From Gammaproteobacteria bacterium (GTDB taxonomy: Bacteria; Pseudomonadota; Gammaproteobacteria; DSM-16500): a stretch of DNA of 64,000 bases. Below, in pieces: positions 32,331 through 41,587 of this stretch (within the stretch, counting starts at the first letter, position 1; every line of letters starts with the position of its first letter). The notes beneath the pieces were generated by a model, which was given only the letters and a program-made list of their open reading frames with translations, was not told the DNA's origin and did not search any database. The position numbers and the translations under genes were made by a program. The stretch covers positions 25,941-89,940 of the forward strand of contig JAJPJI010000024.1 of the NCBI GenBank assembly GCA_021324305.1. Reading direction: 5' to 3'.

Positions 32331-33353
32331 ATGTCACAAAAGATTTTAGTCATAGGTCCAGCCTGGATTGGGGACATGGTGATGGCGCAAAGCCTGTTTA
32401 AGCTTTTAAAACAGCGCGACCCGTCAGTTATCATCGATGTTCTTGCGCCTGCCTGGACGTTTTCACTTCTTAAATGTATGCCGGAAGTGACAAACGCGAT
32501 TGAAATGCCTCTGACACATGGCGAAGTTAAAATCCGCGCCCGCTACCGGCTCGCAAAACAGTTACGCGAGAATAATTATGATCAGGCCATTGTGCTGCAG
32601 AACTCATTCAAGTCGGCTCTGGTTCCATGGTTTGCAAGAATACCAATTCGTACCGGCTGGCTGGGCGAGTGTCGGCATGTACTCCTGAATGATGTCAGGC
32701 GGCTGGATAAAAAGCGTTATCCGCTGATGATAGAACAATTCATGGCACTTGGTTTGCAAGCTGGCGCAGTGTTACCTGCAACCTATCCCTATCCAGAGTT
32801 CAAGGTCGCCAAGGCGTCACAGGATGCCACACTCGCCAAACTCAAACCTGTCTGGCGCGGACGTCCGGTATTGGCCATGGGGGTGGGAGCGGCGTTTGGA
32901 CCGGCGAAGCGCTGGCCGGAAGATTATTTCGCGCAAGTAGCCAGTCACAAGCTGGCGGAAGGCTGGGATATCTGGTTATTTGGCTCAAAGGATGATCGCG
33001 CTATCACAGAGAAAATCATGCAGCTGACCGACAATCAATGTGAAGACCTTTCTGGACGGACTGAGCTTTTTGAGACAATCGATTTACTTTCCTTGACATC
33101 CGGCGTGGTGACCAATGACTCCGGACTGATGCATATGGCAGCGGCGCTCAGAAAACCGCTTATTGCGATCTATGGCTCAACCAGTCCTGCCTTTACGCCT
33201 CCCTTGTCTGACGATGCGAAGGTTTTCAAGCTTGATCTGGATTGCCAGCCGTGTTTTCAACGAGTCTGTCCATTAGGGCATCATCGCTGTATGCGGGAAT
33301 TGACGCCGGATCGTATATTGTCTGTCATGCAAACCTGGACCATCAAAACGTGA
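32331..33353 (+). CDS. waaF: Lipopolysaccharide heptosyltransferase II (WaaF)
   Basis: This GT9 glycosyltransferase adds the second heptose to the LPS inner core at the cytoplasmic face of the inner membrane. From the ATG at 32331 (MSQKILVIGPAWIGDMVMAQ) it is 340 aa, the family length; the longer frame from 32259 would overlap the zinc-finger gene. The motifs PAWIGDMVMAQSLF, AMGVGAAFGPAKRWPEDYFA, VTNDSGLMHMAAAL and IYGSTSPAFTPP are typical of WaaF. It is followed by waaC after 82 bases. Confidence 0.95.
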   Translation: MSQKILVIGPAWIGDMVMAQSLFKLLKQRDPSVIIDVLAPAWTFSLLKCMPEVTNAIEMPLTHGEVKIRARYRLAKQLRENNYDQAIVLQNSFKSALVPWFARIPIRTGWLGECRHVLLNDVRRLDKKRYPLMIEQFMALGLQAGAVLPATYPYPEFKVAKASQDATLAKLKPVWRGRPVLAMGVGAAFGPAKRWPEDYFAQVASHKLAEGWDIWLFGSKDDRAITEKIMQLTDNQCEDLSGRTELFETIDLLSLTSGVVTNDSGLMHMAAALRKPLIAIYGSTSPAFTPPLSDDAKVFKLDLDCQPCFQRVCPLGHHRCMRELTPDRILSVMQTWTIKT

Positions 33354-33435
33354 AAATGAGGGAGCGGATGGTTTTGTCCGCTGGCTCTTCAGGATGAAAT
33401 CAATATTGAATGATTAATAATGCGGGGTTTTAGCA

Positions 33436-34461
33436 GTGCGAGTGCTTTTGATCAAAACATCTTCGATGGGTGATATCATCCATACTCTGCCTGCGTTAAC
33501 AGATGCTGGCAAGGCCATACCCGGTATCGTATTTGACTGGGCTGTCGAAGATTCTTTTACTGATATTCCTCGCTGGCATCCGCTTGTTGACAGAGTCATA
33601 CCGGTCGCGCTGCGCCGCTGGCGCAAAGGAATTTTTTCACGTGATACCCGGATTGGCTGGAAGCGTCTGCGTGAGCAGTTACATGCGCATCAATACGATT
33701 ATATTCTCGATGCGCAAGGATTGGTGAAGAGTGCCTTTCTTGCTTTTTTTGCCAAAGGGAAACGGGTTGGCCTCGACTGGGCGTCTGCGCGTGAGCCGCT
33801 GGCCTCGCTCGCCTATCAGCACAAGTGCTCGGTGAATTTTTATCAGCATGCGATTGTGCGTATGCGCAGCCTGTTTAGCCTGGCACTTGGTTACACTCTT
33901 CCCGCCGGCCAGCCTGATTTTGGTCTCGATCATCAATCATTGTCACGGCAGGGCGCTAGCGAAAAATACATCGTGTTTTTGCATGGCACGACCTGGATGA
34001 CAAAGCAATGGCCGGAATCTTACTGGATACAGTTAGCGAAGCTGGCTGGTCAATCCGGTTACCGGATAAAAATCAGTGGCAATAATGCAGAAGAAATGGA
34101 GAAAGCAACCCGCATCGGCAATCAAAATCCATTTGTAGATGTGCTGCCGCGGCTTGATATCCAGGGGATGGCTGCGCTACTGGCGAATGCACAGGCGGCG
34201 GTTGCGGTTGATACGGGATTAGGCCATCTTGCTGCTGCACTCGACATCCCGACGGTCTCTATCTATGGCCCAACCAATCCAGAATATACGGGAGCTTTAG
34301 GAAAATCATCGATTCATCTTGCTGCGAACTTTTCCTGTTCGCCATGCCTCAGCCGTGAATGCAAATTCCGGGAAGCCGCGACAGTGAGTCCAGCGTGTTA
34401 TTCAACGATACCGCCAGCACCTGTATGGGATGCGGTACAAAAATTGTTACTGACCAGGTAA
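33436..34461 (+). CDS. waaC: Lipopolysaccharide heptosyltransferase I (WaaC)
   Basis: This GT9 enzyme adds the first heptose to Kdo in LPS core synthesis. The 341-aa protein has the N-terminal RVLLIKTSSMGDIIHTLPAL, a mid-protein basic segment (RRWRKGIFSRDTR) and FLHGTTWMTKQWPESYW. The C-terminal motifs are VDTGLGHLAAALDIPTVSIY followed by the NPEYTG loop, as in WaaC. GTG is the start codon at 33436. It is cotranscribed with waaF. The downstream gene is convergent. Confidence 0.94.
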   Translation: MRVLLIKTSSMGDIIHTLPALTDAGKAIPGIVFDWAVEDSFTDIPRWHPLVDRVIPVALRRWRKGIFSRDTRIGWKRLREQLHAHQYDYILDAQGLVKSAFLAFFAKGKRVGLDWASAREPLASLAYQHKCSVNFYQHAIVRMRSLFSLALGYTLPAGQPDFGLDHQSLSRQGASEKYIVFLHGTTWMTKQWPESYWIQLAKLAGQSGYRIKISGNNAEEMEKATRIGNQNPFVDVLPRLDIQGMAALLANAQAAVAVDTGLGHLAAALDIPTVSIYGPTNPEYTGALGKSSIHLAANFSCSPCLSRECKFREAATVSPACYSTIPPAPVWDAVQKLLLTR

Positions 34462-34589
34462 AGCCTGTCTCAAGAATTCTCTTCGACATTCATACTGTGT
34501 TGCTGTCAACGCTGTGCTGCTTGAATCACACGCGTCTTGTCTTAACATGACATCATCATTGTTGAGACAGTTCTGCTCTCAGCCTGTTT

Positions 34590-35387
34590 CTAAAGCTGGT
34601 CATCAATGCACTCGCCTGTGGAATTCGTCGCGTTGCAGCGCACCGCTGGTGCTTTGGCTATTTCTTCATCGCTGTCGGCGCCAATGTTATGCACTGCGAC
34701 GTGTCTTTTATCCAGCTGCAAGTCACAATCAGAGGGGTAAGAAGTTATCTGGATACGGCTATTCTCCCTGATGCCTTCATTAGTGAGGTTGGCAGCGATA
34801 GGGAAATAATCACCATAGCCAACATAGTTTAACTTGCGCAGATCATTGTCCTGAAATTTAAAATTATTGATGCCCGCATTCCAAAGATAGGCGGCTACTT
34901 TTTGCGCCCGGCGTTCGGATAATTTTTGCTCCCAGCGTGCGCAGTAAAAGCCGCTCGTATTGCCGGAGATAATGATGTTGTTGTTGGGCGAGCGTGCCAA
35001 AACGGCTACCGTGCTGTCAAGTATGGGTCTGGCTTGAGGCAGGAATTCATCGGTATTGGGTTCAAAAAGCTTGTCGCTGGGGATGTATATTCCAGTGATG
35101 TCTCCCAGCTTGTAAACCTTGCCTCCGCCCTGGATAATGCCGCCGGAATCATAGCGTAGTGTTGTAACATAATAACCAACCGCGCCGCCCGCGATTGCTC
35201 CCAATCCGATGTAGGGTTTGGTGCCGCCAAGCGCTGCTACGGCGCCGCCGCCGGCTGCGGCGCCCAGGACTGCGCCTATTGGTTTACCAGTCTCGTGATT
35301 ATCAGTAACAAAGGGATTATATGAACAGCCAGCAAGTAGCGGCAGGGATACAACCAACGCTCCGATGATTTTAGCTTTCCTTTTCAT
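34590..35387 (-). CDS. OmpA-family outer-membrane lipoprotein
   Basis: From MKRKAKIIGALV (35387) the protein is 265 aa. The lipoprotein signal peptide ends LPLLAGCSYNP. A Gly/Ala-rich segment follows (AVLGAAAGGGAVAALGG, with a second glycine-zipper-like helix AIAGGAVGYYV). An OmpA C-terminal peptidoglycan-binding domain covers about residues 130-215, with LSERRAQKVAAYLWNAGI and IRENSRIQI. The C-terminus ends in a Cys-containing acidic tail. It resembles the IcmN/DotK-type and Pal-like lipoproteins of Legionella and Coxiella in architecture, but I cannot assign it to IcmN. An in-frame ATG at 35399 is an alternative start. Confidence 0.86.
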   Translation of the reverse strand: MKRKAKIIGALVVSLPLLAGCSYNPFVTDNHETGKPIGAVLGAAAGGGAVAALGGTKPYIGLGAIAGGAVGYYVTTLRYDSGGIIQGGGKVYKLGDITGIYIPSDKLFEPNTDEFLPQARPILDSTVAVLARSPNNNIIISGNTSGFYCARWEQKLSERRAQKVAAYLWNAGINNFKFQDNDLRKLNYVGYGDYFPIAANLTNEGIRENSRIQITSYPSDCDLQLDKRHVAVHNIGADSDEEIAKAPAVRCNATNSTGECIDDQL

Positions 35388-35460
35388 AGTGCTTTCCATA
35401 ATGAGATTTCAACGATTATATCCTGCATGCCAGCTAAAAAAAATCGCTATCTTTGCCGGG

Positions 35461-35511
35461 GCGCGTGTTCCTGGATTGTCTTTGCAGCGAGTGCGGACAA
35501 TCCAGGCGCGC
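35461..35511. other. Long stem-loop in intergenic region
   Basis: CCTGGATTGTC (35470-35480) pairs perfectly with GACAATCCAGG (35496-35506), and the flanking GCGCG/CGCGC can extend the stem across a 4-base bulge. The structure sits between two divergent genes (OmpA lipoprotein and ABC transporter). No U-tract follows closely, so it may be a regulatory or small-RNA structure rather than a terminator. Confidence 0.5.
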
Positions 35512-35645
35512 ATGCATCATGTAAACGCACAATTTTATGAGTATTTCGATTTTCATGAAGCCGCTTGAGACCATGGCAAAAGCGATAACAATTAAGTAGT
35601 ATAAAAATTAATTCAAAAAAGCTATTTACCCACAGGGATAACAAA

Positions 35646-37397
35646 ATGCGTCAATATGGAACGCTTGACAAGGATCAGCTGATCAAATCTGACCATTATT
35701 CAGCTTGGCAATTAATTAAGGCTTACTGGCAGTCAAAAGAGCGATTCTCAGCCTATCTGCTTACCATCTTGATTCTGGTCCTCACAATTGCTCTTGTCGG
35801 TTTCGATGTGGTGTTTAATTACTGGTACAATTATTTTTACAATGCGCTGCAAGCTTATGATGTGCATTCAAGCGTGAAACTGCTGGTAATCTTTTTTGTA
35901 TTGGCTGCCATCAATATTGTCTTGCAGGTTTATCGTTTCTATATCTCCCAGTTGTTTGGATTGCGCTGGAGACGCTGGTTAACCGAGCAGCTGCTGGGTG
36001 TGTGGCTTGCGAAACGCGGTTATTATTATCTGGAAAATTTTGATGTCAAAACTGATAATCCTGATCAGCGTATTCAGGAAGATGCCGGAACACTGATTAG
36101 TAATTCGATTGATTTGACAGTAGGCCTGGTTGCGGCGATAACCACATTTCCTGCCTTTGTTTACATACTCTGGAGCTTGTCGGGTGTTCTCACTATTCCT
36201 CTTGGTCCTTTGGGTACGCTGCATATCCATGGGTATCTGGTGTGGGTGGGTTTGATCTATAATCTCATCGGTACGCTGACCACATTCAAGATTGGCAGGC
36301 CGCTTGTGAATCTGAATTTCGAGCAGCAGCATCGCGAAGCAACATTTCGTTATGCGGCTATCGATGTGCGCACACATGCCGAGCATGTCGCGCTCTATCG
36401 CGGCGAACATCATCAGAAGAGTATCCTCGACAAATTGTTTGGCAGGGTGCTGGATAACTGGTATGCAATTATTTTGCGGCAGAAATTATTATTATGGTTT
36501 ACAGGCGGCTTCAATCAAACCGCTGTTTTGCTTCCGCTTATCGTTGCGCTTCCGAATTACTTCGATAAGGTTTTTCTGCTTGGAGGGCTGATGCAGAGCA
36601 TCAGGGCCTTCAGCAGCGTGCAGGATTCCCTGTCTTATCTGGTAAATTCATATACGCAAATCGCACAATGGCGGGCGATTTCCGAACGTTTGCGAACATT
36701 CGTGAACCATCTGAATGATGCTGAAGTCAGGGCGGAAAATGAAAATCATCTCGTTATCAATCATCATGACGAGAATGAGATCATCACAAAAAACGTCACT
36801 ATCAAGACACCGGGCGGTGAAAAATTGCTGGAGAACATCAATCAGAAATTCATGCACGGCCAGAGCTATGTGATAAAAGGTGCTTCAGGAATTGGCAAGA
36901 GCACGTTTGTCAGGGCGTTGGCTGGAATCTGGCCTTTTGCCTCTGGCGAAGTGACTTTTCCGCAAGGCAAAAATGTCATGTATTTGCCGCAAAAAGCCTA
37001 TATGCCAATCGGCACACTGGCGGAAGCGATCATGTTCCCGGACAGGCATCATCCGGAGCTTACCGGAGCTCTCACCGGTGTGCTGCATGACTGTCATCTG
37101 GATAACCTGATTCCCAGGTTAAATGAGACAGCGCAATGGTCTGAACAATTATCGCCCGGCGAACAACAGCGAATTGCATTCGCACGGGTATTATTGCATA
37201 AGCCTGACTGGGTCTTTATGGATGAAAGCACATCGATGCTGGATATGGCCAATGAAGCACATCTTTACAATCTACTAAAAGAGAGATTGCCAAATTGCTC
37301 CATCGTCAGTGTAGGCCATCACCCGAGTGTGGATGTGTTTCATGATCATGTGATTAACATGGCGGATTATAGTCAGCATTCGCAGGTCATGGCTTAA
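35646..37397 (+). CDS. SbmA/YddA-type ABC transporter, fused permease-ATPase
   Basis: This inner-membrane half-transporter of 583 aa fuses an SbmA/BacA-like membrane domain to an ABC ATPase. The membrane domain covers residues 1-330, with FNYWYNYFYNALQAYDVHSS and the EAA-like WRRWLTEQLLGVWLAKRGYY. The ATPase domain has Walker A GASGIGKST, signature LSPGEQQRIAFARVLL, Walker B WVFMDEST and the switch His in VSVGHHPSV. It acts as a homodimer. Relatives include E. coli YddA and mycobacterial Rv1819c, linked to vitamin B12, bleomycin or peptide uptake; the direction and substrate here are unknown. It converges with mutM, 16 bases apart. Confidence 0.92.
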   Translation: MRQYGTLDKDQLIKSDHYSAWQLIKAYWQSKERFSAYLLTILILVLTIALVGFDVVFNYWYNYFYNALQAYDVHSSVKLLVIFFVLAAINIVLQVYRFYISQLFGLRWRRWLTEQLLGVWLAKRGYYYLENFDVKTDNPDQRIQEDAGTLISNSIDLTVGLVAAITTFPAFVYILWSLSGVLTIPLGPLGTLHIHGYLVWVGLIYNLIGTLTTFKIGRPLVNLNFEQQHREATFRYAAIDVRTHAEHVALYRGEHHQKSILDKLFGRVLDNWYAIILRQKLLLWFTGGFNQTAVLLPLIVALPNYFDKVFLLGGLMQSIRAFSSVQDSLSYLVNSYTQIAQWRAISERLRTFVNHLNDAEVRAENENHLVINHHDENEIITKNVTIKTPGGEKLLENINQKFMHGQSYVIKGASGIGKSTFVRALAGIWPFASGEVTFPQGKNVMYLPQKAYMPIGTLAEAIMFPDRHHPELTGALTGVLHDCHLDNLIPRLNETAQWSEQLSPGEQQRIAFARVLLHKPDWVFMDESTSMLDMANEAHLYNLLKERLPNCSIVSVGHHPSVDVFHDHVINMADYSQHSQVMA

Positions 37398-37413
37398 CCG
37401 ATCATTTGCGTAT

Positions 37414-38229
37414 TTATTTCTGGCATGAAGGACAGTACACGGTGCTGCGTTGTCCTATGCGTGCCGATTTCATCGATGAGCGGCAGCGCGGACAAGGTTT
37501 GCCCGCGTGTCCATAAGCCTGCAACTCTATACTGAAATACCCGGGCGTGCCGTCGCTTTTTGTGAAATCCTTCAGTGTAGTGCCGCCTTTTTGTATCGCT
37601 TTTTCAAGAATGGTTTTGATGGACGCGGCCAGATTTCTGTATTGTTCCAGGCCAAGCTTGCCGGCAGCGGTTTGTGGCCTGATTTTTGACAGGAAAAGCG
37701 CTTCTGTTGCATAGATATTCCCTACGCCGGCAATGATTCTGCTATCCATGATAAAGGATTTCACGGCCACTTTTCGGTTGCGTGCCCGTTCCCAGAGATA
37801 ATCACCACTCAATGCGTCTGATAAGGGTTCCGGACCAATTTCCTTGAGTAGGGGATGCTGTAATGGGTCCTCGGCTGTCCAAAGCAATGCGCCAAAGCGG
37901 CGCGGGTCTGTGAAGCGCAGGATTTTCCCGTTATCAAAACTGATGTCGATATGGTCATGTTTTCGGGCTGGAACGAACTCTGGTAATATGCGCACACGCC
38001 CAGACATGCCGAGGTGGAGAATTAGTGTTCCAGTGTCAAATTCAAACAAGAGATATTTGCCGCGGCGATAAAGTCTGGATAATTTCTGTCCTTGCAGTCT
38101 TTTTTTCAAATTGACCGGAACTGGCCAGCGCAGGCGCGGATGACGGACTATGACGTCGATAATTTTTTGATCGATGATGTGCGGTTTGATGCCGCGCAGC
38201 GTGGTTTCCACTTCTGGCAATTCTGGCAT
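37414..38229 (-). CDS. mutM: Formamidopyrimidine-DNA glycosylase MutM
   Basis: This DNA repair enzyme removes 8-oxoguanine and formamidopyrimidines. From the ATG at 38229 (MPELPEVETTLRGI) it is 271 aa; Pro2 and Glu3 are the catalytic residues, so the longer frame from 38286 is not the real start. Other features are the conserved Lys region LSRLYRRGKYLLFEF, the helix-two-turn-helix (VAVKSFIMDSRIIAGVGNIY) and the zinc finger CPRCRSSM...YCPSCQK. The gene belongs to the conserved radC-rpmB-rpmG-mutM neighbourhood but is separated from rpmG by a desaturase and a small membrane-protein gene. Confidence 0.96.
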   Translation of the reverse strand: MPELPEVETTLRGIKPHIIDQKIIDVIVRHPRLRWPVPVNLKKRLQGQKLSRLYRRGKYLLFEFDTGTLILHLGMSGRVRILPEFVPARKHDHIDISFDNGKILRFTDPRRFGALLWTAEDPLQHPLLKEIGPEPLSDALSGDYLWERARNRKVAVKSFIMDSRIIAGVGNIYATEALFLSKIRPQTAAGKLGLEQYRNLAASIKTILEKAIQKGGTTLKDFTKSDGTPGYFSIELQAYGHAGKPCPRCRSSMKSARIGQRSTVYCPSCQK

Positions 38230-38345
38230 GGCGACTTTCCTCTTATAATATTCGGACTCACTTCTTGTGAGGAAGCTGCAAGTCATAGCTGTATAATAAA
38301 CAAGGTATGCTATTATAGAAGAAATTTTTGAGGAGGGCTTTTGCT

Positions 38346-39524
38346 GTGTTTGGATTAGTGCAATTACCTTGGTGGGGCTATATTCTTGTCTTGCTTGGTT
38401 TTACCCAGATAACCATCATGTCTGTGACTTTGTACCTGCATCGCTGCCAGGCACATCGGGCACTTGACATGCATCCTGTGGTCAGCCATTTTTTCCGCTT
38501 CTGGCTGTGGCTCACAACAGGTATTGTGACCAAGGAATGGGCTGCGATACACAGAAAGCATCATGCCAAGGTCGAAACGGCGGAAGATCCGCATAGTCCG
38601 GTTACCAGAGGCCTTAAAAAAGTTTTTCTGGAAGGGGCTGAGCTTTACCGTATGGAAGCAAAAAACAAGGAAACACTGGATCGATATGGTGAGGGTACGC
38701 CAAATGACTGGATAGAGCGCAATCTGTATTCGCGCAGAAGCATGCTGGGGATACTCATCATGCTGACCGTCGACCTGTTATTGTTTGGCACCATCGGTCT
38801 GACTATCTGGGCATTGCAAATGGCATGGATTCCACTGTTTGCTGCCGGGGTGGTAAATGGTATCGGGCATTTCTGGGGATATCGAAACTTTGAGTGCAAG
38901 GATAACTCCCGCAACATTATTCCCATCGGTTTTTTCCTTGGTGGTGAAGAATTACATAACAATCATCACGCTTTTGCTACTTCGGCAAAGTTCTCGGCAA
39001 AATGGTGGGAGGTTGATACAGGCTGGTATGTGATCAGGCTGCTGCAGCTGATTGGTCTGGCCAATCCCAGGCGTATGCTCACCAAGCCCAGGATGGTGTT
39101 ATCAAAAAACTCAATTGATACCGACACCCTGAAGGCATTCATCTCTTACCGTGTCCAGCTGATGGCCCGTTATAGCCGCGAAGTGGTTATCCCTGCCCTG
39201 CGCGATGAGAAAAAACGTGCTGGCAAGGCAAGCCGCATGTTGCTGCGTCGTGCAAGAACGGTGTTAGTAAGGGATTCATCCATCATGAAGACATCGCAAA
39301 AACAACGTTTGGCTAAAGTTCTGGAGAATTTCCAGTCCTTGCGTGTGGTTTATCAGTTCCGAATCAAGCTGCAGGATATCTGGAGCCGTAGTACAGCCAG
39401 CCAAAAAGAGTTGCTCGATGCGCTTCAGGAATGGTGTCAGCAGGCTGAAGCGACCGGAATTGAAGCCTTGCTCAGATTTTCCAATCGATTAAAGATGTAT
39501 GTGCCGCAGCAGAGAAATACCTGA
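38346..39524 (+). CDS. Fatty acid (acyl-CoA delta-9 type) desaturase
   Basis: This integral membrane di-iron desaturase introduces a double bond into acyl chains. AGGAGG at 38331-38336 fits the GTG at 38346 as start (392 aa); the in-frame TTG at 38328 lies upstream of it. The three histidine boxes are HRCQAHR, HRKHHAK and HNNHH, with two hydrophobic hairpins between them. The C-terminal ~150 residues are basic and helical, without a cytochrome b5 domain. It probably supplies unsaturated fatty acids under aerobic conditions, adding to or replacing the anaerobic pathway. Confidence 0.93.
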   Translation: MFGLVQLPWWGYILVLLGFTQITIMSVTLYLHRCQAHRALDMHPVVSHFFRFWLWLTTGIVTKEWAAIHRKHHAKVETAEDPHSPVTRGLKKVFLEGAELYRMEAKNKETLDRYGEGTPNDWIERNLYSRRSMLGILIMLTVDLLLFGTIGLTIWALQMAWIPLFAAGVVNGIGHFWGYRNFECKDNSRNIIPIGFFLGGEELHNNHHAFATSAKFSAKWWEVDTGWYVIRLLQLIGLANPRRMLTKPRMVLSKNSIDTDTLKAFISYRVQLMARYSREVVIPALRDEKKRAGKASRMLLRRARTVLVRDSSIMKTSQKQRLAKVLENFQSLRVVYQFRIKLQDIWSRSTASQKELLDALQEWCQQAEATGIEALLRFSNRLKMYVPQQRNT

Positions 39525-39537
39525 TTCACTCTTGGCA

Positions 39538-39559
39538 GATGGGCCTTGCGAGGCCCATC
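39538..39559. terminator. Perfect hairpin between convergent genes
   Basis: GATGGGCCT (39538-39546) pairs perfectly with AGGCCCATC (39551-39559) around TGCG, 13 bases after the desaturase stop and 15 bases from the stop of the convergent small membrane protein. There is no U-tract on either side; it probably works as a bidirectional 3'-end structure. Confidence 0.5.
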
Positions 39560-39573
39560 ATCAATATTACCGG

Positions 39574-39801
39574 CTAGTTTCTTGTCATCCAGACTGCAAA
39601 GCTGATCGCAAAAAGCATCACCAGGCCCAGAATTAAGAGCGCGTGATTATTCCAGGACAGAAAGGCGCTATTATTGAAGAGCGCATCTCTTATTTCCTGG
39701 TCATTTGCATTGGTCGAAAAGCGGTAATGAATAATCATCCTGCTGAGAGCAGCAAAACACAGCATCACAATAAGCCAAAAGAATGCAAAAATGGGTTTCA
39801 T
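39574..39801 (-). CDS. Small two-helix membrane protein (75 aa)
   Basis: This small hypothetical protein has two hydrophobic segments, KPIFAFFWLIVMLCFAAL and HALLILGLVMLFAISFAVWM, separated by a polar loop. The start could be 39801 (MKPIFAFFW) or 39819. No family is recognised. It lies between the desaturase and the rpmG terminator, on the strand of rpmG. Confidence 0.6.
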   Translation of the reverse strand: MKPIFAFFWLIVMLCFAALSRMIIHYRFSTNANDQEIRDALFNNSAFLSWNNHALLILGLVMLFAISFAVWMTRN

Positions 39802-39876
39802 GTCAGAGGTGTCCAGCATTCGGATTAATGATTAAATATTTTACAATTCAAGGATTAAGAAATGCTTAAACAAGCC

Positions 39877-39912
39877 AACAAAAAAGCCCTCTGACCGCTT
39901 GGAAAGAGGGCT
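39877..39912 (-). terminator. Intrinsic terminator of the rpmB-rpmG operon
   Basis: On the minus strand AGCCCTCT and AGAGGGCT form an 8-bp stem (39885-39892 with 39905-39912), followed by TTTTTTGTTG. It lies 28 bases after the rpmG stop. This is a typical Rho-independent terminator. Confidence 0.85.
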
Positions 39913-39939
39913 GGAATAAATAGACGGATAAAGAAAATC

Positions 39940-40134
39940 CTAGAGCTTGGTTTCTTCAAACAATACATGCATACCGTTTTTGCCGGTTGCGGTATTGTAA
40001 GCACGCGGATCATAGTGCTTCATTTTCAGCTTTTCAGTGGTTTTCTTCTTATTTTTGGTAGTCGTACGGAATGTCCCGGTTGGCTTGCCATCTTTGGTTT
40101 TGCCAGTTGAGAGCATTTTGATTTTATCGCGCAT
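39940..40134 (-). CDS. rpmG: Ribosomal protein bL33
   Basis: This 64-aa component of the large ribosomal subunit shows the bL33 pattern: RDKIKMLSTG, then FRTTTKNKKKTTEKLKMKHY, then YDPRA and the short C-terminus. It is about ten residues longer than the usual 50-55 aa, because of an insertion KTKDGKPT in the first loop and a longer end (NTATGKNGMHVLFEE). It has no zinc cysteines (the C- form). It follows rpmB after 10 bases. Confidence 0.95.
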   Translation of the reverse strand: MRDKIKMLSTGKTKDGKPTGTFRTTTKNKKKTTEKLKMKHYDPRAYNTATGKNGMHVLFEETKL

Positions 40135-40144
40135 ATGCTGTTAC

Positions 40145-40393
40145 CTATTTATCTTGTGCAGTGATTTGATCACGTAATTTCATATCATTGAGAACGGCTT
40201 CGATACCATATTTATCAATGATGCGCATACCCCGTGTGCTGACGCGAATACGTACAAAGCGCTTCTCGCTATCCAGCCAGAAACGTTTGTATTGTAAGTT
40301 GGGCAGATAGCGCCGTTTGGTTTTGTTGTTTGCGTGGGAAACGTTATTCCCTACCAGTGGGCCTTTGCCAGTAATTGGACACTTCTTAGCCAT
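40145..40393 (-). CDS. rpmB: Ribosomal protein bL28
   Basis: This is an 82-aa large-subunit ribosomal protein beginning [20 protein letters not shown], the bL28 signature, with [18 protein letters not shown] and [16 protein letters not shown]. It is cotranscribed with rpmG. Both lie between radC and mutM as in many gammaproteobacteria. Confidence 0.97.
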   Translation of the reverse strand: MAKKCPITGKGPLVGNNVSHANNKTKRRYLPNLQYKRFWLDSEKRFVRIRVSTRGMRIIDKYGIEAVLNDMKLRDQITAQDK

Positions 40394-40564
40394 ATGTTGC
40401 TCTCTATCTATCGTCTAAATTGTTCGTTTTAAAACAGTTTGCAAGGGTGCAACTTATACCAGAAAGTCAGGATGAGAGCAATATGAGATGTGGTTTGCCG
40501 TGGCTATTTGCATGGCTGTGTCCGGTTAACCTGTCCCTGCCTTCCTCCAAGCGCCACATCTGAG

Positions 40565-40616
40565 CGGCTTGCAGGATGCGTCCTCACATATCAAGTGGGG
40601 GCAGGCATGCAAGCCG
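40565..40616. other. Inverted repeat in the rpmB-radC gap
   Basis: CGGCTTGCA (40565-40573) and TGCAAGCCG (40608-40616) form a 9-bp inverted repeat with a 34-base loop, within the 295-base gap between rpmB and radC (40394-40688). I see no gene there; the region presumably holds the rpmB promoter. Confidence 0.35.
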
Positions 40617-40688
40617 GCTGCTCATTTGGGACTGGTTAGCTTGACAGCGCTTTGATTCCCGATCAGGGTAATCTGGTCAGGGTTACTG

Positions 40689-41363
40689 CTAAATTAATCC
40701 GGCTTCAGCAAATGAGTAGTTATCAGGGTTGCCGATAATGATATGGTCAACGACATCGATATCCACCAGACTGAGCGCCTTTTTGATCAATAAAGTAACT
40801 TCCCTGTCAGCTGTACTCGGGTTTGGGTGCCCGGATGGATGATTGTGGGCGAGTATAATTTTAGCTGCGTTATGAGTAAGGCCGCGTCTGACAATTTCAC
40901 GCGGATAAATATTCGCTTCATTTATCGTACCATGAAACAATTCTTCAAAACTGATCAGACGGAAATGGGTGTCCATGAAAAGACACGCAAATACCTCACT
41001 GGTGTGTTCACGCAGTTTGTTGGCGAGAAATGTTTGCGTGACACGGCTGCTGTTTAATATGGTGCCTGATGGCAGATATTCATGCAGGTAACGGCGGCCG
41101 AGTTCAACCGCAGCTCGTAAATGTGCATATTTAGCCTGTCCAATGCCACATTTTTTGATGAGGATGTGAGGGGGTGCACGCAGCATTTTCTTGAGACTGC
41201 CAAATTCCTTAAGCAATTCTTTGGCAATATCCAGGGCGGTTTTTTCACGAGTACCTGAATGAATAAAAATGGCGACAAGTTCCGCATCGGTGAGTGTCTG
41301 TTCGCCTTTATGCAATAATTTTTCTCGTGGCCGATCTTCTTGCGGCCAATCTGTGATAGGCAT
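40689..41363 (-). CDS. radC: RadC/JAB-domain protein
   Basis: This is a 224-aa protein (from the ATG at 41363) of the RadC family. It has an N-terminal helix-hairpin-helix-like region (LLKEFGSLKKMLRAPPHILIKKCGIG) and a C-terminal JAMM-type metal motif LAHNHPSGHPNPSTADREVT. The name comes from an old E. coli DNA-repair allele; the true function is unresolved. It heads the radC-rpmB-rpmG set and is divergent from coaBC, as in many gammaproteobacteria. Confidence 0.94.
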   Translation of the reverse strand: MPITDWPQEDRPREKLLHKGEQTLTDAELVAIFIHSGTREKTALDIAKELLKEFGSLKKMLRAPPHILIKKCGIGQAKYAHLRAAVELGRRYLHEYLPSGTILNSSRVTQTFLANKLREHTSEVFACLFMDTHFRLISFEELFHGTINEANIYPREIVRRGLTHNAAKIILAHNHPSGHPNPSTADREVTLLIKKALSLVDIDVVDHIIIGNPDNYSFAEAGLI

Positions 41364-41587
41364 ATCGATTCCTTTTTGTTTAAAATTTATCCAGATGGAG
41401 GGGCGCAAAAGCTCGCGGGGGATTTGAGAATCTATCTTCAAGATGAATTGCATAATAGAGAATGCCTTTTATCGTATCATGTAGCAAGCTGCTTACAATA
41501 ACAGACAAATTTTAACGCACAAAAATTGGCAATCCTGGCGGATGGTGCTATCTTGTACAACAATAAAATCGTATGGAACAGGTATCG

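Noticed and set aside
34590..35387. Identification of the OmpA lipoprotein as IcmN/DotK
   Set aside because: The lipoprotein plus OmpA domain fits, but there are no other dot/icm genes in the window and the sequence cannot be matched by eye.
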